A DNA stretch of 64,000 bases from JASBRS01 sp964496495 (GTDB taxonomy: Bacteria > Deinococcota > Deinococci > Deinococcales > Trueperaceae). Shown piece by piece: positions 1-8,264 of this stretch. The DNA lies in contig CAZBZU010000005.1 in assembly GCA_964496495.1 (NCBI GenBank), positions 1-64,000 of the forward strand. The letters run 5' to 3'. A program made the position numbers and the translations under genes. The notes beneath the pieces are model-generated. The model had not been told where the DNA came from. It was given only the letters and a program-made list of their open reading frames with translations, and did no database searches. Position 1 is the stretch's first letter. Every line of letters starts with the position of its first letter.

Positions 1-226
1 CGCCCTAGTCGCCAGCCTAGCGCCGCATCGTCAGCGCACCAGGGCAGGATATTGCGACAAGCGGCCGCCCGGAACACAAGCAATGGCAAGGCTTCGAACC
101 CCGCAGCACGGGATCGGCTGTAGAGTTCTTGGAGTCGGGTCAACAGAAGGGCGACGGAGTAGCCCTTGTTCTTGGGCGAAGGGACGTTCCGCCGAGGTAT
201 GGCACCGCCACCGAGGGGCCTACACC

Positions 227-1126
227 GTGACGCACACCAAGATGCATGCCGAGGAGATCTATATCGACGGGACGCTCGTCCGGCGCCTCGTAGCGACACA
301 GTTCTCGCATTGGGCTGGTCTGCCGCTCGTTCGCGTGAAGTCTGCAGGCACGGACAACGCCCTGTTCAGGCTCGGTAGTGACATGCTGGTCCGACTTCCG
401 CGCGTCCACTGGGCCGTGGACGATGTCCACAAGGAGCAACGCTGGCTACCTAGGTTGGCCCCGCTCCTTCCGGTCGAGATCCCGACGCCTGTCGCGATGG
501 GCGGGCCAGGTGAAGGCTTTCCGTGGCACTGGTCCGTATACCGCTGGATTGAGGGGGAGCCTGCCGGGATCGGGGCCCTCGCTGATGCGCGGACGCTCGC
601 CACTGAGGTGGCATCGTTCGTGTTGTCGCTGCGGCGCGTCGACACCGCGGGCGCGCCGCGCGCCGGTCGTGGCGTGGACCTGACCGAACAGGACGCCGAT
701 GTTCGCAAAGCCATCGCAGCATTGGAAGGGCAACTGGATACCGACGCCGTCAGCGCTGCCTGGGAGCGCGGGCTCGCTCTGCCACCTTGGAAGGGGCCGC
801 CCGTCTGGATCCACGGTGACCTCAAGCCAGACAACCTGCTGTGCCGCGATGGCCATCTCCGAGCCGTCATCGACTTCGGCGGCCTAGGCGCCGGCGACCC
901 CGCTGCGGACATGCTCGTCGCCTGGACCCTCCTGCCCCCGGCAGCCCGAGACCGCTACCGGGCGGCCCTCCACGGGGATGCCGCCACTTGGAGGCGGGGC
1001 CGCGCCTGGGCTCTCTCGGTCGCGCTGATCCAGCTCCCCTACTACCAGGACACCAATCCCACACTTGCCAGCAGTGCCCGCCACGTGATCGCTGAGGTGC
1101 TGGAGGACGCGCGGACCGACCCTTGA
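227..1126 (+). CDS. Aminoglycoside phosphotransferase (APH) family kinase
   Basis: About 299 residues with the protein-kinase-like APH fold. The Brenner motif HGDLKPDN lies near residue 196 and the metal-binding segment IDFGGLGAGDPAADM follows about 20 residues later; a lipophilic segment YRWIEGEPAG sits in the N-lobe. These motifs are seen directly; the family phosphorylates small hydroxylated compounds such as aminoglycosides or macrolides, but the real substrate cannot be read from sequence. I prefer the GTG start because AGGGG lies 8 nt upstream; ATG at 242 is the alternative. The frame stays open further upstream but without family similarity. It is followed by about 220 bp without a gene and then a convergent HD-GYP gene. 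Confidence 0.85.
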   Translation: MTHTKMHAEEIYIDGTLVRRLVATQFSHWAGLPLVRVKSAGTDNALFRLGSDMLVRLPRVHWAVDDVHKEQRWLPRLAPLLPVEIPTPVAMGGPGEGFPWHWSVYRWIEGEPAGIGALADARTLATEVASFVLSLRRVDTAGAPRAGRGVDLTEQDADVRKAIAALEGQLDTDAVSAAWERGLALPPWKGPPVWIHGDLKPDNLLCRDGHLRAVIDFGGLGAGDPAADMLVAWTLLPPAARDRYRAALHGDAATWRRGRAWALSVALIQLPYYQDTNPTLASSARHVIAEVLEDARTDP

Positions 1127-1346
1127 GTGTTCGGCCTCGAGCGCGAATGAGCTGAAGCTGCGCGGAGCGGGGCGACCGTCTGGCGACCTGACAACGCCCA
1201 TTGTCGAGACGCGAAGCGTAGCTGCCACCTCCGTATTCAAGGGAGATCCCGCCTCCCGTCCTGAGGAACCGCTTGGCTCCGGCCCCACCATGGATAACGG
1301 CCTCTATCCAAGGTGACGATTCCCTGGCCAGAGACGGCGGCTAGAG

Positions 1347-2438
1347 TCATGCGGCAGCGTCAACGAGGTTGGAGACGAGCGTCTGGGTTGCGTCGTGCGG
1401 ATGCTGCAGCACCGAGGTCACGAAGCTGTCGTAGAGCGGCTCCGGCTCGGCCTTGATGGTGATGGCGCCGGCGGCGCACGCCTCCAGGAAGAGCTCGGCC
1501 AGCTGCTGCTCGAACTGCGTGCCGATGCCCTCCCGCACGATCGCCAGTGCTTGTTCTCGCGGCATGGCCTGCCGGTAGGGCCGGTCGCAGGTGAGCGCCT
1601 CGAACACGTCCACCAGCGCCAGGATGCGCCCGAACAGCGGGATGTCGTGGCCCTTGAGCCCGCGCGGGTAGCCGCCGCCATCCCAGTGCTCGTGGTGCGA
1701 CCACACGCCGTCGGCGATGGTCTCGAACTCCTCCGCGATGCTCATGAGGATGTCGCGGCCGAGGCGCGCGTGCCGTTTCATGGCGGCGTACTCCTCCGGC
1801 GTCAATCGCCCCGGCTTCCGCAGGATGGATTCGGGCACGCCGATCTTCCCGAGGTCGTGCAGCAACCCGGACCAGTAGAGCAGTTTGATGTCGTGCTCCG
1901 GAAGATGGAGGTACGTGCCGAGCACGACGGCGTTCTGTGCGACGCGCTCGCAGTGGCCGGAGGTCATCTCGTCGCGCTCGGCGACCAGGCTCGCGAAGAG
2001 CCGGAGATTGCGGCCGTAGATGTCGGCCAGGCGGCTGCGAAGCGCTTCGTTCTGCCGCAAGCGCCAGCGCAGCGCCGCCGAGAAGGCGCTGACCGCGAGA
2101 CCCGTGAGGGCGAAGAAGCCCGCGCGGTACAGCCACGCGCTCACCGGTTGTGCGGTGCCCAGCGCTACGTTCAGCGGCATGAACGGGCCCAGCAGGGCGC
2201 CGCCGGCTACACCGGCGGCCAGCGCCCCCCAGGCGCCGAAGATCACCGCCGCGGCGGTGACCGGTACGTACATCGCGTGCAGGTAGACGTAGGTGGTGCC
2301 GCCGGTGGCGTACACCAGCCTCCACACGGCCAGCTCGGCGGCCACCAGCAGTGCCACGGCAACGAGGCGGCCGGTGCGCGAGCGCATCGGAGCCGCCAGC
2401 ACCAGCCGCGACACCCGCTCGATCATCCTCTGGCTCAT
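1347..2438 (-). CDS. Membrane-anchored HD-GYP domain phosphodiesterase
   Basis: 363 residues. The N-terminal 120 residues hold about four hydrophobic membrane segments. A short linker leads to a complete HD-GYP domain from about residue 150: HD at 194-195 in LLHDLGKIG, then ESILRKPG, the HH pair at 248-249 and GYPRGLKGHDIPL at 256-268. Such domains hydrolyse cyclic di-GMP, and all the metal ligands I know for the family appear present, so activity is likely. The membrane part is not a recognisable named sensor. GGGAAGG lies upstream of the ATG. The gene stands alone, and its expected enzymatic opponent, a GGDEF protein, is encoded at 48794. Confidence 0.9.
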   Translation of the reverse strand: MSQRMIERVSRLVLAAPMRSRTGRLVAVALLVAAELAVWRLVYATGGTTYVYLHAMYVPVTAAAVIFGAWGALAAGVAGGALLGPFMPLNVALGTAQPVSAWLYRAGFFALTGLAVSAFSAALRWRLRQNEALRSRLADIYGRNLRLFASLVAERDEMTSGHCERVAQNAVVLGTYLHLPEHDIKLLYWSGLLHDLGKIGVPESILRKPGRLTPEEYAAMKRHARLGRDILMSIAEEFETIADGVWSHHEHWDGGGYPRGLKGHDIPLFGRILALVDVFEALTCDRPYRQAMPREQALAIVREGIGTQFEQQLAELFLEACAAGAITIKAEPEPLYDSFVTSVLQHPHDATQTLVSNLVDAAA

Positions 2439-2784
2439 GCCGTACTGCCTTCCCGAGCCCGAAGCTCACGCCAGGGTAGGGGGCAGAATGCGAGCGGCAC
2501 AGGAATTCTTCCACTTCAATCAAGACCCCGGCGCGTACCACGCCGCCCGCCTGAAGGTGTTCGACCCGTGCGTCACCGTCTTCGGGAAGGCCGTGGCCAT
2601 TCGTCACGAAGACGTGGACCCCGGTTTCGCGACAGCCGGCTCCGGTGCGAAGCGATAGGTCGAGCGTCTCTCGTTCTGGTGTCGGGCTTCCTCGGGGCGA
2701 CCAAGGTGCGCTGGGGGCGCTTCCTTCGTGGGTCGTGCTCGCGCGGGAGGTGGCTTTGCAGACGAGGCCGCCACCCGTTGGCAG
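2439..2784. other. Intergenic region without a convincing gene
   Basis: About 345 bp between two minus-strand genes. A plus-strand frame of 56 codons (2488-2658, ATG preceded by AGGGTAGGGGG) encodes a peptide with no motif I recognise; it may be chance. No clear promoter, hairpin or RNA gene was seen. Confidence 0.3.
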
Positions 2785-3165
2785 CTACCTGATGAGCCTG
2801 ATTGCCGCCGAGAGCGCCAACGTTGCCAGTCCGAGGGCGAAGAGCCCTCCGCACACCGGTACGGTGTAGCGGATCCAGGCCTGCGGGAGTAGCCGGTCGC
2901 TGAGGTAGTCGTTGCCGGTGCTGTCGCCGAGTTCGATCGCCAGCGTCGTGAGCGGGCAGCGGGAGCGGTTGGAGAGGAAGACGAGGCATTCGAACAGGAT
3001 CAGACCGATCGCGATCCAGAGTGCGCTGTCGCGCCTGCCGGTGAGCCCGCAGAAGAGGATGTAGACGACGGCCGTCGACATGCCCAGCAGGATGAGGGAA
3101 TGCAGGTACTTGATTGCCATGATCTGGCGCCGGCTCGCCGCGCGACCTGCGTCCTGCCGTGACAT
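2785..3165 (-). CDS. Small integral membrane protein with CPLT motif
   Basis: 126 residues. Three to four hydrophobic segments are visible (about residues 17-35, 44-60 and 103-123). Between the second and third lies NRSRCPLTTLAIELGD, a motif I have seen in small uncharacterised bacterial membrane proteins resembling the DUF2784 group. The ATG at 3165 is chosen because GGAGGT sits 6 nt upstream; the open frame extends to 3285 with arginine/proline-rich sequence of no coding character. Function unknown. It lies downstream of the ArsR regulator on the same strand and could be co-transcribed, although 160 bp separate them. Confidence 0.65.
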   Translation of the reverse strand: MSRQDAGRAASRRQIMAIKYLHSLILLGMSTAVVYILFCGLTGRRDSALWIAIGLILFECLVFLSNRSRCPLTTLAIELGDSTGNDYLSDRLLPQAWIRYTVPVCGGLFALGLATLALSAAIRLIR

Positions 3166-3327
3166 GCAACCACCTCCGACGGCCGCCCAGCCCGTGGTGC
3201 GGAGTGGCGGCCTTGTGCGCATGCTTGGAGAAGGTGCCCCGTTCGTGGAAGTGGCAACTGTCCTGAACGCGAAGGGACGGGGCACCCGGCACTGTGGCGG
3301 GAGCCGAGGTCCTGCCGGTCGGCGTCC

Positions 3328-3738
3328 TCATGGCTTGCTCTGAAGATGTGCCTCCAGGCGGGCGATGGCCTCGTCCCAACGCCGGGAGATGAGGTCGAGG
3401 TAGTGGTGGGCAGAGGCGAGCCGGGCAGGCTCGAGCCGCCAGATCCTCTCACGGCCGCGTTGCCGGCTCGTGGCGATGCCGGCCGTTTCGAGTACCTGAA
3501 GGTGCTTGGTGACGGCCTGGCGCGTGACGAGCGCATGCCTCGCCAACGCTGTGATCGATTGCGGGCCGCGGTTGCACAGGCTGTCGACGATCGTCAGTCG
3601 CGTGCCGTCACCCAGAGCCGCGAAGAGCTCGACGGCATCCGTCGGAGCTGGATTCGCGCGTGGAGCAGGAATGGTGGGTCCTCGATTCAGCGAGCGAGCG
3701 CGAGGTACTTGGCGACGAGCATGGTCTGCGCGTCCCAA
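3328..3738 (-). CDS. ArsR-family winged-helix transcriptional regulator
   Basis: The homologous part starts at DAVELFAALGDGTRLTIVDS and continues through the recognition helix VTRQAVTKHLQVLETAGI and the wing RQRGRERIWRLEPARL to a C-terminal helix with DEAIARLEAHL. This is the metal-free ArsR subgroup that usually controls an adjacent SRPBCC protein, and an SRPBCC remnant does lie immediately upstream. The start is uncertain. ATG at 3738 overlaps the SRPBCC frame by 52 bp and adds about 20 residues without family similarity. An ATT at 3672 is preceded by GAGGA at 6 nt and would give the normal family length. I give the longer ATG version. Confidence 0.75.
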   Translation of the reverse strand: MGRADHARRQVPRARSLNRGPTIPAPRANPAPTDAVELFAALGDGTRLTIVDSLCNRGPQSITALARHALVTRQAVTKHLQVLETAGIATSRQRGRERIWRLEPARLASAHHYLDLISRRWDEAIARLEAHLQSKP

Positions 3739-3920
3739 CCGTCACTGTTGCGGGAGAAGGCCTCGGCGCGGCGCTCGATGGGGATGGCATCGAAGCCGCT
3801 TTCGGTGATGGTGAGCTCGGTGCCCTCAGGCGTTTCGCGCAGCTCGAAGCTGACGAGCGTCGTCGGCTCGCCGGAGTAGTCGACGGCGGGGTCGATCGCG
3901 CGTGTGCGAGCGTTCCCCAC
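3687..3920 (-). pseudogene. SRPBCC/AHSA1-domain protein, 5'-truncated remnant
   Basis: 77 residues matching only the C-terminal half of an activator-of-Hsp90-like SRPBCC domain: PAVDYSGEPTTLVSFELRE, GTELTITESGFDAIPIERR and a final amphipathic helix. The family is about 150 residues long and begins with a conserved FPxxPxxVW block; that half is missing from all three minus-strand frames between 3905 and 4040. The apparent start is a GTG without a credible ribosome binding site. I read it as the surviving 3' end of a gene formerly paired with the ArsR regulator. Confidence 0.6.
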
Positions 3921-4074
3921 CCGGTGGGGCGCTTCGGGGCGTGGCTCGCAACGACCGGCGTCGGCGCAGCCACCGCGGGCGCGGCGGCCGCGAAGAGCGG
4001 TATCTTGCCGCAGATCGCCTCATGCGTTGACTGCTTCACCGGGCCCTTCCGAGTGCACGGTCCGGGCCAGGCGG

Positions 4075-4100
4075 CGACGCCTGCTGTCGACGCCTGCTGT
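4075..4100. repeat. Two tandem copies of a 13-bp unit
   Basis: CGACGCCTGCTGT occurs twice head to tail with no spacer, in the non-coding stretch between the SRPBCC remnant and the CcdC-like gene. It may be a small replication-slippage product; no function is implied. Confidence 0.6.
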
Positions 4101-4153
4101 CGCCGCAGACCCTCGCGGCTCTCCCGGGTCCTGGGGCGCAGGCCCCGGCGGGC

Positions 4154-4648
4154 TCAGTGCAACGGCAGGCCGAGCCGCGTTGCCTTCCAGTAGAGGTAGG
4201 AGTTGCGCGTGACCACCAGGATGAACACGGGCAGCAGGATCTCGGCTCCCGACACTGCGGCGGGCGACGTGATCCCGAAGGCGACTGCCAGGGCGGACTT
4301 CACGATGCCCGCGGCGAGCCACCACAGGAAGTAGCGGAGCGATCCGCTGGCCATGGCGCGGCCCGTTTGCGGGTCGGGGTACAAGCGGAGCTGGCGGGCA
4401 GCGAGAAGGCCCAGCGCCAGCGTCACGGCGGCGTCGAGGCCGGTGTCCAGCACGGCGGAGCCGGTCGCGTGGAAGGATGCGGTGGATCGCCACAGGAAGT
4501 ACAGGAGCACGATGGGCATGATGATGAGGCTCCGAGCGCTCAGGCGGCGCGGCATGACCTGCCGGTACACCAGGAACGCCAGCACCGCGACCACGACCAG
4601 GATCGAGGTCGGCCCGCCGCCCGACAGCAGGGAGTCAACCCCGTGCAT
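4154..4648 (-). CDS. CcdC-like (DUF1453) membrane protein
   Basis: 164 residues with four to five hydrophobic segments. Family-typical pieces are the first segment ILVVVAVLAFLVYRQVMPRR, the stretch SLIIMPIVLLYFLW, and ARQLRLYPDPQTGRAMASGS after the third segment. The family is known only as cytochrome-c-maturation-like membrane proteins of unclear role. The ATG at 4648 lies before the stop codon of the upstream MarR gene, giving a 14-bp overlap and suggesting translational coupling, so the MarR protein probably controls it. A longer frame from 4684 lies wholly inside the MarR gene and is rejected. Confidence 0.8.
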   Translation of the reverse strand: MHGVDSLLSGGGPTSILVVVAVLAFLVYRQVMPRRLSARSLIIMPIVLLYFLWRSTASFHATGSAVLDTGLDAAVTLALGLLAARQLRLYPDPQTGRAMASGSLRYFLWWLAAGIVKSALAVAFGITSPAAVSGAEILLPVFILVVTRNSYLYWKATRLGLPLH

Positions 4649-5129
4649 GCTCTGCCTCGTGCACCCGTTCCAGCTGTTCGGCAAGCGCGTGCATGCCCTT
4701 CAGAAGGGCGTTCCTGTCTCCAGGGCTGAGCTTGCCGAGCAACTCGGACACGGGGCCGTTCACGAACTCCATGCGGTCGCCCGCCATGAAGTCGGTGACC
4801 GGAGCGGTCGGCCAGAGGCCGGCAGAGCGTCCGTCGGAGGCGTCGGGGCGCCTCTCGAGGACGCCCTTGGCGGCGAGTCGGGCGACGATGCCCGAGGTGG
4901 TGCTCTGCGAGATCTCCAGGCCCTGGGCCAGCTGTTTCACGTTGATGCCAGGGTGGGCCACGATCTGCCGCAGGACGCGCACCTGGGGCAGGGTGAAGCC
5001 TTGCTTCTCGGCCTGGCCCTGGATGCGTCTCTCGAGGTAGCGGTGCAAGGAGCGAACGGTGCGCCGCACGAACTCCGCATCGCCGAGATCGGCCTGACCT
5101 GTCATTGCATCGTGTGCGATGTATCGCAT
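4635..5129 (-). CDS. MarR-family transcriptional regulator
   Basis: 164 residues. N-terminal dimer helices are followed by the winged helix: LPQVRVLRQIVAHPGINVKQ, the recognition region SQSTTSGIVARLAAKG and the wing ERRPDASDGRSAGLWPT. MarR proteins usually repress themselves and a neighbouring gene in response to small aromatic ligands. The start at 5129 is supported by a promoter whose -10 lies exactly 6 nt upstream, implying a leaderless message; an internal ATG at 5105 is the alternative. It overlaps and precedes the CcdC-like membrane protein gene. Confidence 0.88.
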   Translation of the reverse strand: MRYIAHDAMTGQADLGDAEFVRRTVRSLHRYLERRIQGQAEKQGFTLPQVRVLRQIVAHPGINVKQLAQGLEISQSTTSGIVARLAAKGVLERRPDASDGRSAGLWPTAPVTDFMAGDRMEFVNGPVSELLGKLSPGDRNALLKGMHALAEQLERVHEAEHARG

Positions 5130-5165
5130 GCGATGATTCTAGCCTTGTCGAGCGGCTCGACGCAA
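5108..5165 (-). promoter_or_regulatory. Leaderless promoter and palindromic operator of the MarR gene
   Basis: On the minus strand a -35-like TTGCGT (5160-5165), an 18-nt spacer and a -10 TAGAAT (5136-5141) end 6 nt before the ATG. The perfect 12-bp palindrome ATCGCATGCGAT (5123-5134) covers the start codon, and a second inverted repeat, CATCG-N4-CGATG (5108-5121), lies just inside the gene. Both are natural candidates for autorepressor binding. Confidence 0.6.
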
Positions 5166-5268
5166 GAGCCACGTCGAGTAGCGTCCGTCATGTGACCGTG
5201 CTCAGCGGCTCGGCGGGTCCGACCCGGACGGCCCGCCACGGCCGACGAACCGGGCGCAAGGCTCCCCT

Positions 5269-6075
5269 CTAGGCTCGAGAAGCTGCCTCGAAATGCGCCC
5301 GGGTAGCCTCGCTTGCGGGGAAGTACAGCTCCAGGTGGAGGTCGCGCAGTGCGACCGCATAGGCGATCCCGAACTCGACGGTCCCGCTGAACAGCGCCAG
5401 CTGCCCCTGTTCGCTCCGAATGCGGAGGGTCTGGAACGCTTCGCCTGGTTCGGGCTCGCCACGCCCCCACTCGCGGAGCGCAGGGTCGGCGTCGAGGCGA
5501 GCTCTCAAGCCGTCGAGCCGTGCGTCGCCGCCGGCGCGGCGGGAGGCGTCCCGCAAGCGGATGGCGAAGGCCTGCAGCGTCTCCGGCAGGTTCACGATGG
5601 CGGCGCGCAGCTCCGCGCTCTCCAAGGCGAGCTCGATGATGTTGGTGCCCATGGGGAGGTTCCCGAAGAGGGCGCGGCCGGCGGCGTTGATGTCGAGCAA
5701 GTCCCAGGTACCGCTCAGGAGCACGCCCGGATATGGCATGTGACCGGTGAGGAGCCTTCGCATTGCGCTCCGGACGGGGACCAGTGCCGCGTCGTCCAAC
5801 TCCAACGATGGGAAGGCGGCCGCGAATCCGGCTGCTTCGAGCATCTGGTTGCGTTCCGCAAGGGGCGCGTTGAGAGCGTCTGACAAGCGCAGCACCATAC
5901 TGCGACTCGGCTGCGCGCGGCCCGTTTCCAGGAAGGCGACGTGGCGCGTCGACACGTCGGCCTCGAGACCGAGCGCGAGCTGGCTGAAGCGGCGCCTCGT
6001 GCGCCATTTGCGCAGCATCTCGCCAAAGGCGCCGCGTTCATCGCTAGGTTTCGGCACGTCGGCCTCACTCTCCAT
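5269..6075 (-). CDS. XRE-family regulator with MmyB-like ligand domain
   Basis: 268 residues. The helix-turn-helix occupies roughly residues 15-70 (FGEMLRKWRTRRRFSQLALG, then STRHVAFLETGRAQPSRSMV). The remainder matches the MmyB-like domain, including FPSLELDD and YPGVLLSGTWDLLDINAAGR. This class is common in actinobacteria and Deinococcota and usually regulates a neighbouring oxidoreductase or transporter; a small ligand, perhaps a fatty acid, is bound by the MmyB domain. The start is uncertain: ATG at 6075 fits the family length but has only GCGGAG directly before it. It is divergent from the DHA2 transporter at 6391, a plausible target. Confidence 0.85.
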   Translation of the reverse strand: MESEADVPKPSDERGAFGEMLRKWRTRRRFSQLALGLEADVSTRHVAFLETGRAQPSRSMVLRLSDALNAPLAERNQMLEAAGFAAAFPSLELDDAALVPVRSAMRRLLTGHMPYPGVLLSGTWDLLDINAAGRALFGNLPMGTNIIELALESAELRAAIVNLPETLQAFAIRLRDASRRAGGDARLDGLRARLDADPALREWGRGEPEPGEAFQTLRIRSEQGQLALFSGTVEFGIAYAVALRDLHLELYFPASEATRAHFEAASRA

Positions 6076-6390
6076 CTCCGCACGAGCGAAACAGCAGCTC
6101 CAGCCCTTCCTCGCACGCGGTGAGCGGCCCAGCTGCCGCCTCGCCGCGCGGTCGCTGGTTGCCACGAACTCGCTTGTGGCGTACCGAGAGACCGCGCACT
6201 GCGGTCCGATCGCGCCATCAAGGTAGCACCGGCAGGCACCCGCCCCAATGACGTGTCACGTAACTGTCGGTCCGTTGCCGCTTACCTGGCAGGTCGTTGA
6301 CCCGCGGCCTGCGGCGTCGCTAGCTTCGGGCGCAGCGGGGCGTGTGCCGAGTCAAAACGCCTGGGCACGCGACCGGCGGAGGAGGATCGG
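6076..6390. other. Divergent intergenic region with a short palindrome
   Basis: About 315 bp separate the XRE/MmyB regulator from the divergent efflux gene. An odd-length palindrome ACGTG-T-CACGT lies at 6251-6261 and could be an operator. GGAGGAGGA just upstream of 6391 is the ribosome binding site of the transporter. No other feature was recognised. Confidence 0.4.
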
Positions 6391-7875
6391 ATGAACGCAT
6401 CACCATCCGTGACAGCTCGCGCGCAGGCGCAACGTCGGTGGGTCATCCTGGTGGTGGTGTGTCTCGGCATGTTCGCCGTCGAGCTGGACACCAGCATCGT
6501 CACCATCGCGCTCCCATCCATCCAGCAGGCACTGGGCTTCACGCGCGGGAGCTTGCAGTGGGTCGTCGATGCCTACCTCCTGGTCTTCGGGGGCTTCCTG
6601 CTCCTAGGTGGTAGGGCCGGCGACCTGTACGGCCAGAAGCGCGTGTTCGGCCTCGGCCTCGGCCTGTTCACGCTCGGCGCCGCGATCGGCGCGCTCTCGC
6701 CGTCCGTGGACGTCATGGTGCTAGGGCGGGCGTTGCAGGGTCTGGGAGCTGCGCTCCTGACGCCCGTCTCGCTCGCCACCCTCACGACGAGCTTCCCGGA
6801 CCCCTCAGAGCGGAGCCGCGCGCTTGCCGCCTGGACGGCCGTCGAGGTGGCGAGCGTCGCGCTTGGCCTGGTGCTCGGCGGCGTCATTACCAGCTTCCTG
6901 TCGTGGCGATGGATATTCGTGCTGACGGCTGCGGCTGGCACTCTGGCCCTTGCGGGAGCGCTGCGCTACCTGTCGGTGAGGCGCCGGGAGCGGGCTGCCG
7001 GCAGCTTCGATCTCGGAGGGGCCGCGCTGGCGACGTGCGGTCTGATCTCGCTGACGTACGGCCTGACGAAGGCGCCGGTGTGGGGCTGGAGCTCCTATCG
7101 CACGGTCGCGATGCTGGCGATCGCGGGCGGCCTGCTGCTGGCGTTCGTCCTGCTGGAACGGCGGGTTCCGCGCCCGCTGATGCCTCTGACCCTCTTCAGG
7201 TCCCGGTCTCTGACCGTCGGGAATCTCAGCTTCTTCCTGAGCACGTCCGGCGTCTTCGCGATGTACTACTTCAGCGCGCTGTACCTGCAAGGGGTCCGCG
7301 GCTACGACCCCCTTCACTCCGGCTTGGCGCTACTACCGCTCGCCGTCGGGACGCTGGTGGGAGCCGGCGCCGCCCAACCGCTCATGCGCCTCCGTGGCCT
7401 GCGGCCGGTGGCGATCGCCGGGCTGGCGGGCGGGGCGGCCGGGATGGTTCTCCTGACCAGCACCACCGCGCACAGCAGCTACCTCGCCGGATTCCTGCCG
7501 GGGCTGTCTGCAGTAGCGGTGGGGCTCGGCCTCTCGATGGTGCCGTTCACGCTCCTCGCGACGTCGGGCCCGGCGGACAGCGAAGCCGGCCTGGCGTCGG
7601 GACTGTACACGGCAGTCAGCACCATCGGGGGCGCACTGGGTCTGGCCGTCCTGGCGACCGTCGCCGCCGACCGCACCGCTGCCATCTTCCGGAGCGCCTC
7701 ACCGCTGTCGACGCCGTCCCGGCTCGCTGCGCAACCTGGCGCCCTGATCGCCGGCTACCACGCGGCGTTCCTGGTTGGGGCTGCGCTGATGCTGGCGTCG
7801 GCACTGTTGCTCGTCCTCTTCCTCGAGCGCGGCGACATCCCGGAGCTTGCCGCGCGCGCAGACACCGTCGCGTGA
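6391..7875 (+). CDS. DHA2-type MFS drug efflux transporter
   Basis: 494 residues and about 14 predicted membrane helices. Family signatures: LDTSIVTIALPSIQQAL in helix 1, WVVDAYLLVFGGFLLLGGRAGDLYGQKRVF (motif A region between helices 2 and 3) and GRALQGLGAALLTPVSLATL. DHA2 members exchange protons for drugs or lipophilic cations across the inner membrane. A GGAGGA box precedes the ATG. The XRE/MmyB regulator lies divergently upstream and may control it. Substrate unknown. Confidence 0.9.
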   Translation: MNASPSVTARAQAQRRWVILVVVCLGMFAVELDTSIVTIALPSIQQALGFTRGSLQWVVDAYLLVFGGFLLLGGRAGDLYGQKRVFGLGLGLFTLGAAIGALSPSVDVMVLGRALQGLGAALLTPVSLATLTTSFPDPSERSRALAAWTAVEVASVALGLVLGGVITSFLSWRWIFVLTAAAGTLALAGALRYLSVRRRERAAGSFDLGGAALATCGLISLTYGLTKAPVWGWSSYRTVAMLAIAGGLLLAFVLLERRVPRPLMPLTLFRSRSLTVGNLSFFLSTSGVFAMYYFSALYLQGVRGYDPLHSGLALLPLAVGTLVGAGAAQPLMRLRGLRPVAIAGLAGGAAGMVLLTSTTAHSSYLAGFLPGLSAVAVGLGLSMVPFTLLATSGPADSEAGLASGLYTAVSTIGGALGLAVLATVAADRTAAIFRSASPLSTPSRLAAQPGALIAGYHAAFLVGAALMLASALLLVLFLERGDIPELAARADTVA

Positions 7876-7900
7876 CGCCTGCGCGGGCCCGGCTCGCCGG

Positions 7901-7921
7901 CCTGTGCAGGCCCTGCACGGG
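7901..7921 (+). terminator. Hairpin after the DHA2 transporter
   Basis: GTGCAGG and CCTGCAC pair around a single base, extended on both sides by further G-C and G-T pairs. It lies 25 nt after the stop codon; there is no T-run, as for most hairpins in this window. Confidence 0.4.
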
Positions 7922-7967
7922 CATGTGGGAAGGTGCTTCGTGGGGCCTCCGGGCATCAGGGGGCCAG

Positions 7968-8264
7968 ATGATCCTGCAAGCCCTGCTGTTTCTCCGCGTC
8001 GCTGCGGCGCTCGGGTGCTTCGGCGCTCACGGTGTCTCCGTCGGTGTCGCGTTGAGTCTCCGCGGCGATGCCTCACCGGAGCGCCTTCGCGCCCTGTTGG
8101 AGGTGTCCGACGCCTCACGCGGCGTGTCGAGCGTGGGACTGATGTTGCTGCTAGCGTCCGGCGTCGCTCTCGGCCCGTCGTTCAGAACGCTGTGCGGAAG
8201 GGCGGGCGCGCCTGCCAGCCCGACATCGCCAGGGAACCGAGCGAGCGCCTCGCTGGAGGGGTAG
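7968..8264 (+). pseudogene. DUF2269-like membrane protein, 3'-truncated
   Basis: The first 69 codons look like the N-terminus of a small membrane protein: a hydrophobic helix MILQALLFLRVAAALGCFGA with HGVSVGVALSLRG, a charged helix ERLRALLEVSD, and the start of a second helix LMLLLASGVALG. After about position 8175 the frame carries no membrane character and simply reads antisense through the opposing AraC fragment. The full family has four helices and about 150 residues, so roughly half is missing. The break coincides within a few bases with the break of the AraC gene on the other strand. Confidence 0.55.

Noticed and set aside
82..130. A GCTTCGAACCCC segment resembling a tRNA T-arm on the minus strand
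   Set aside because: The flanking bases do not form the required 5-bp stem and no acceptor or anticodon arm could be built.
4075..4100. Tandem 13-bp repeat considered as start of a CRISPR or VNTR array
   Set aside because: Only two copies, no spacers; most likely slippage.
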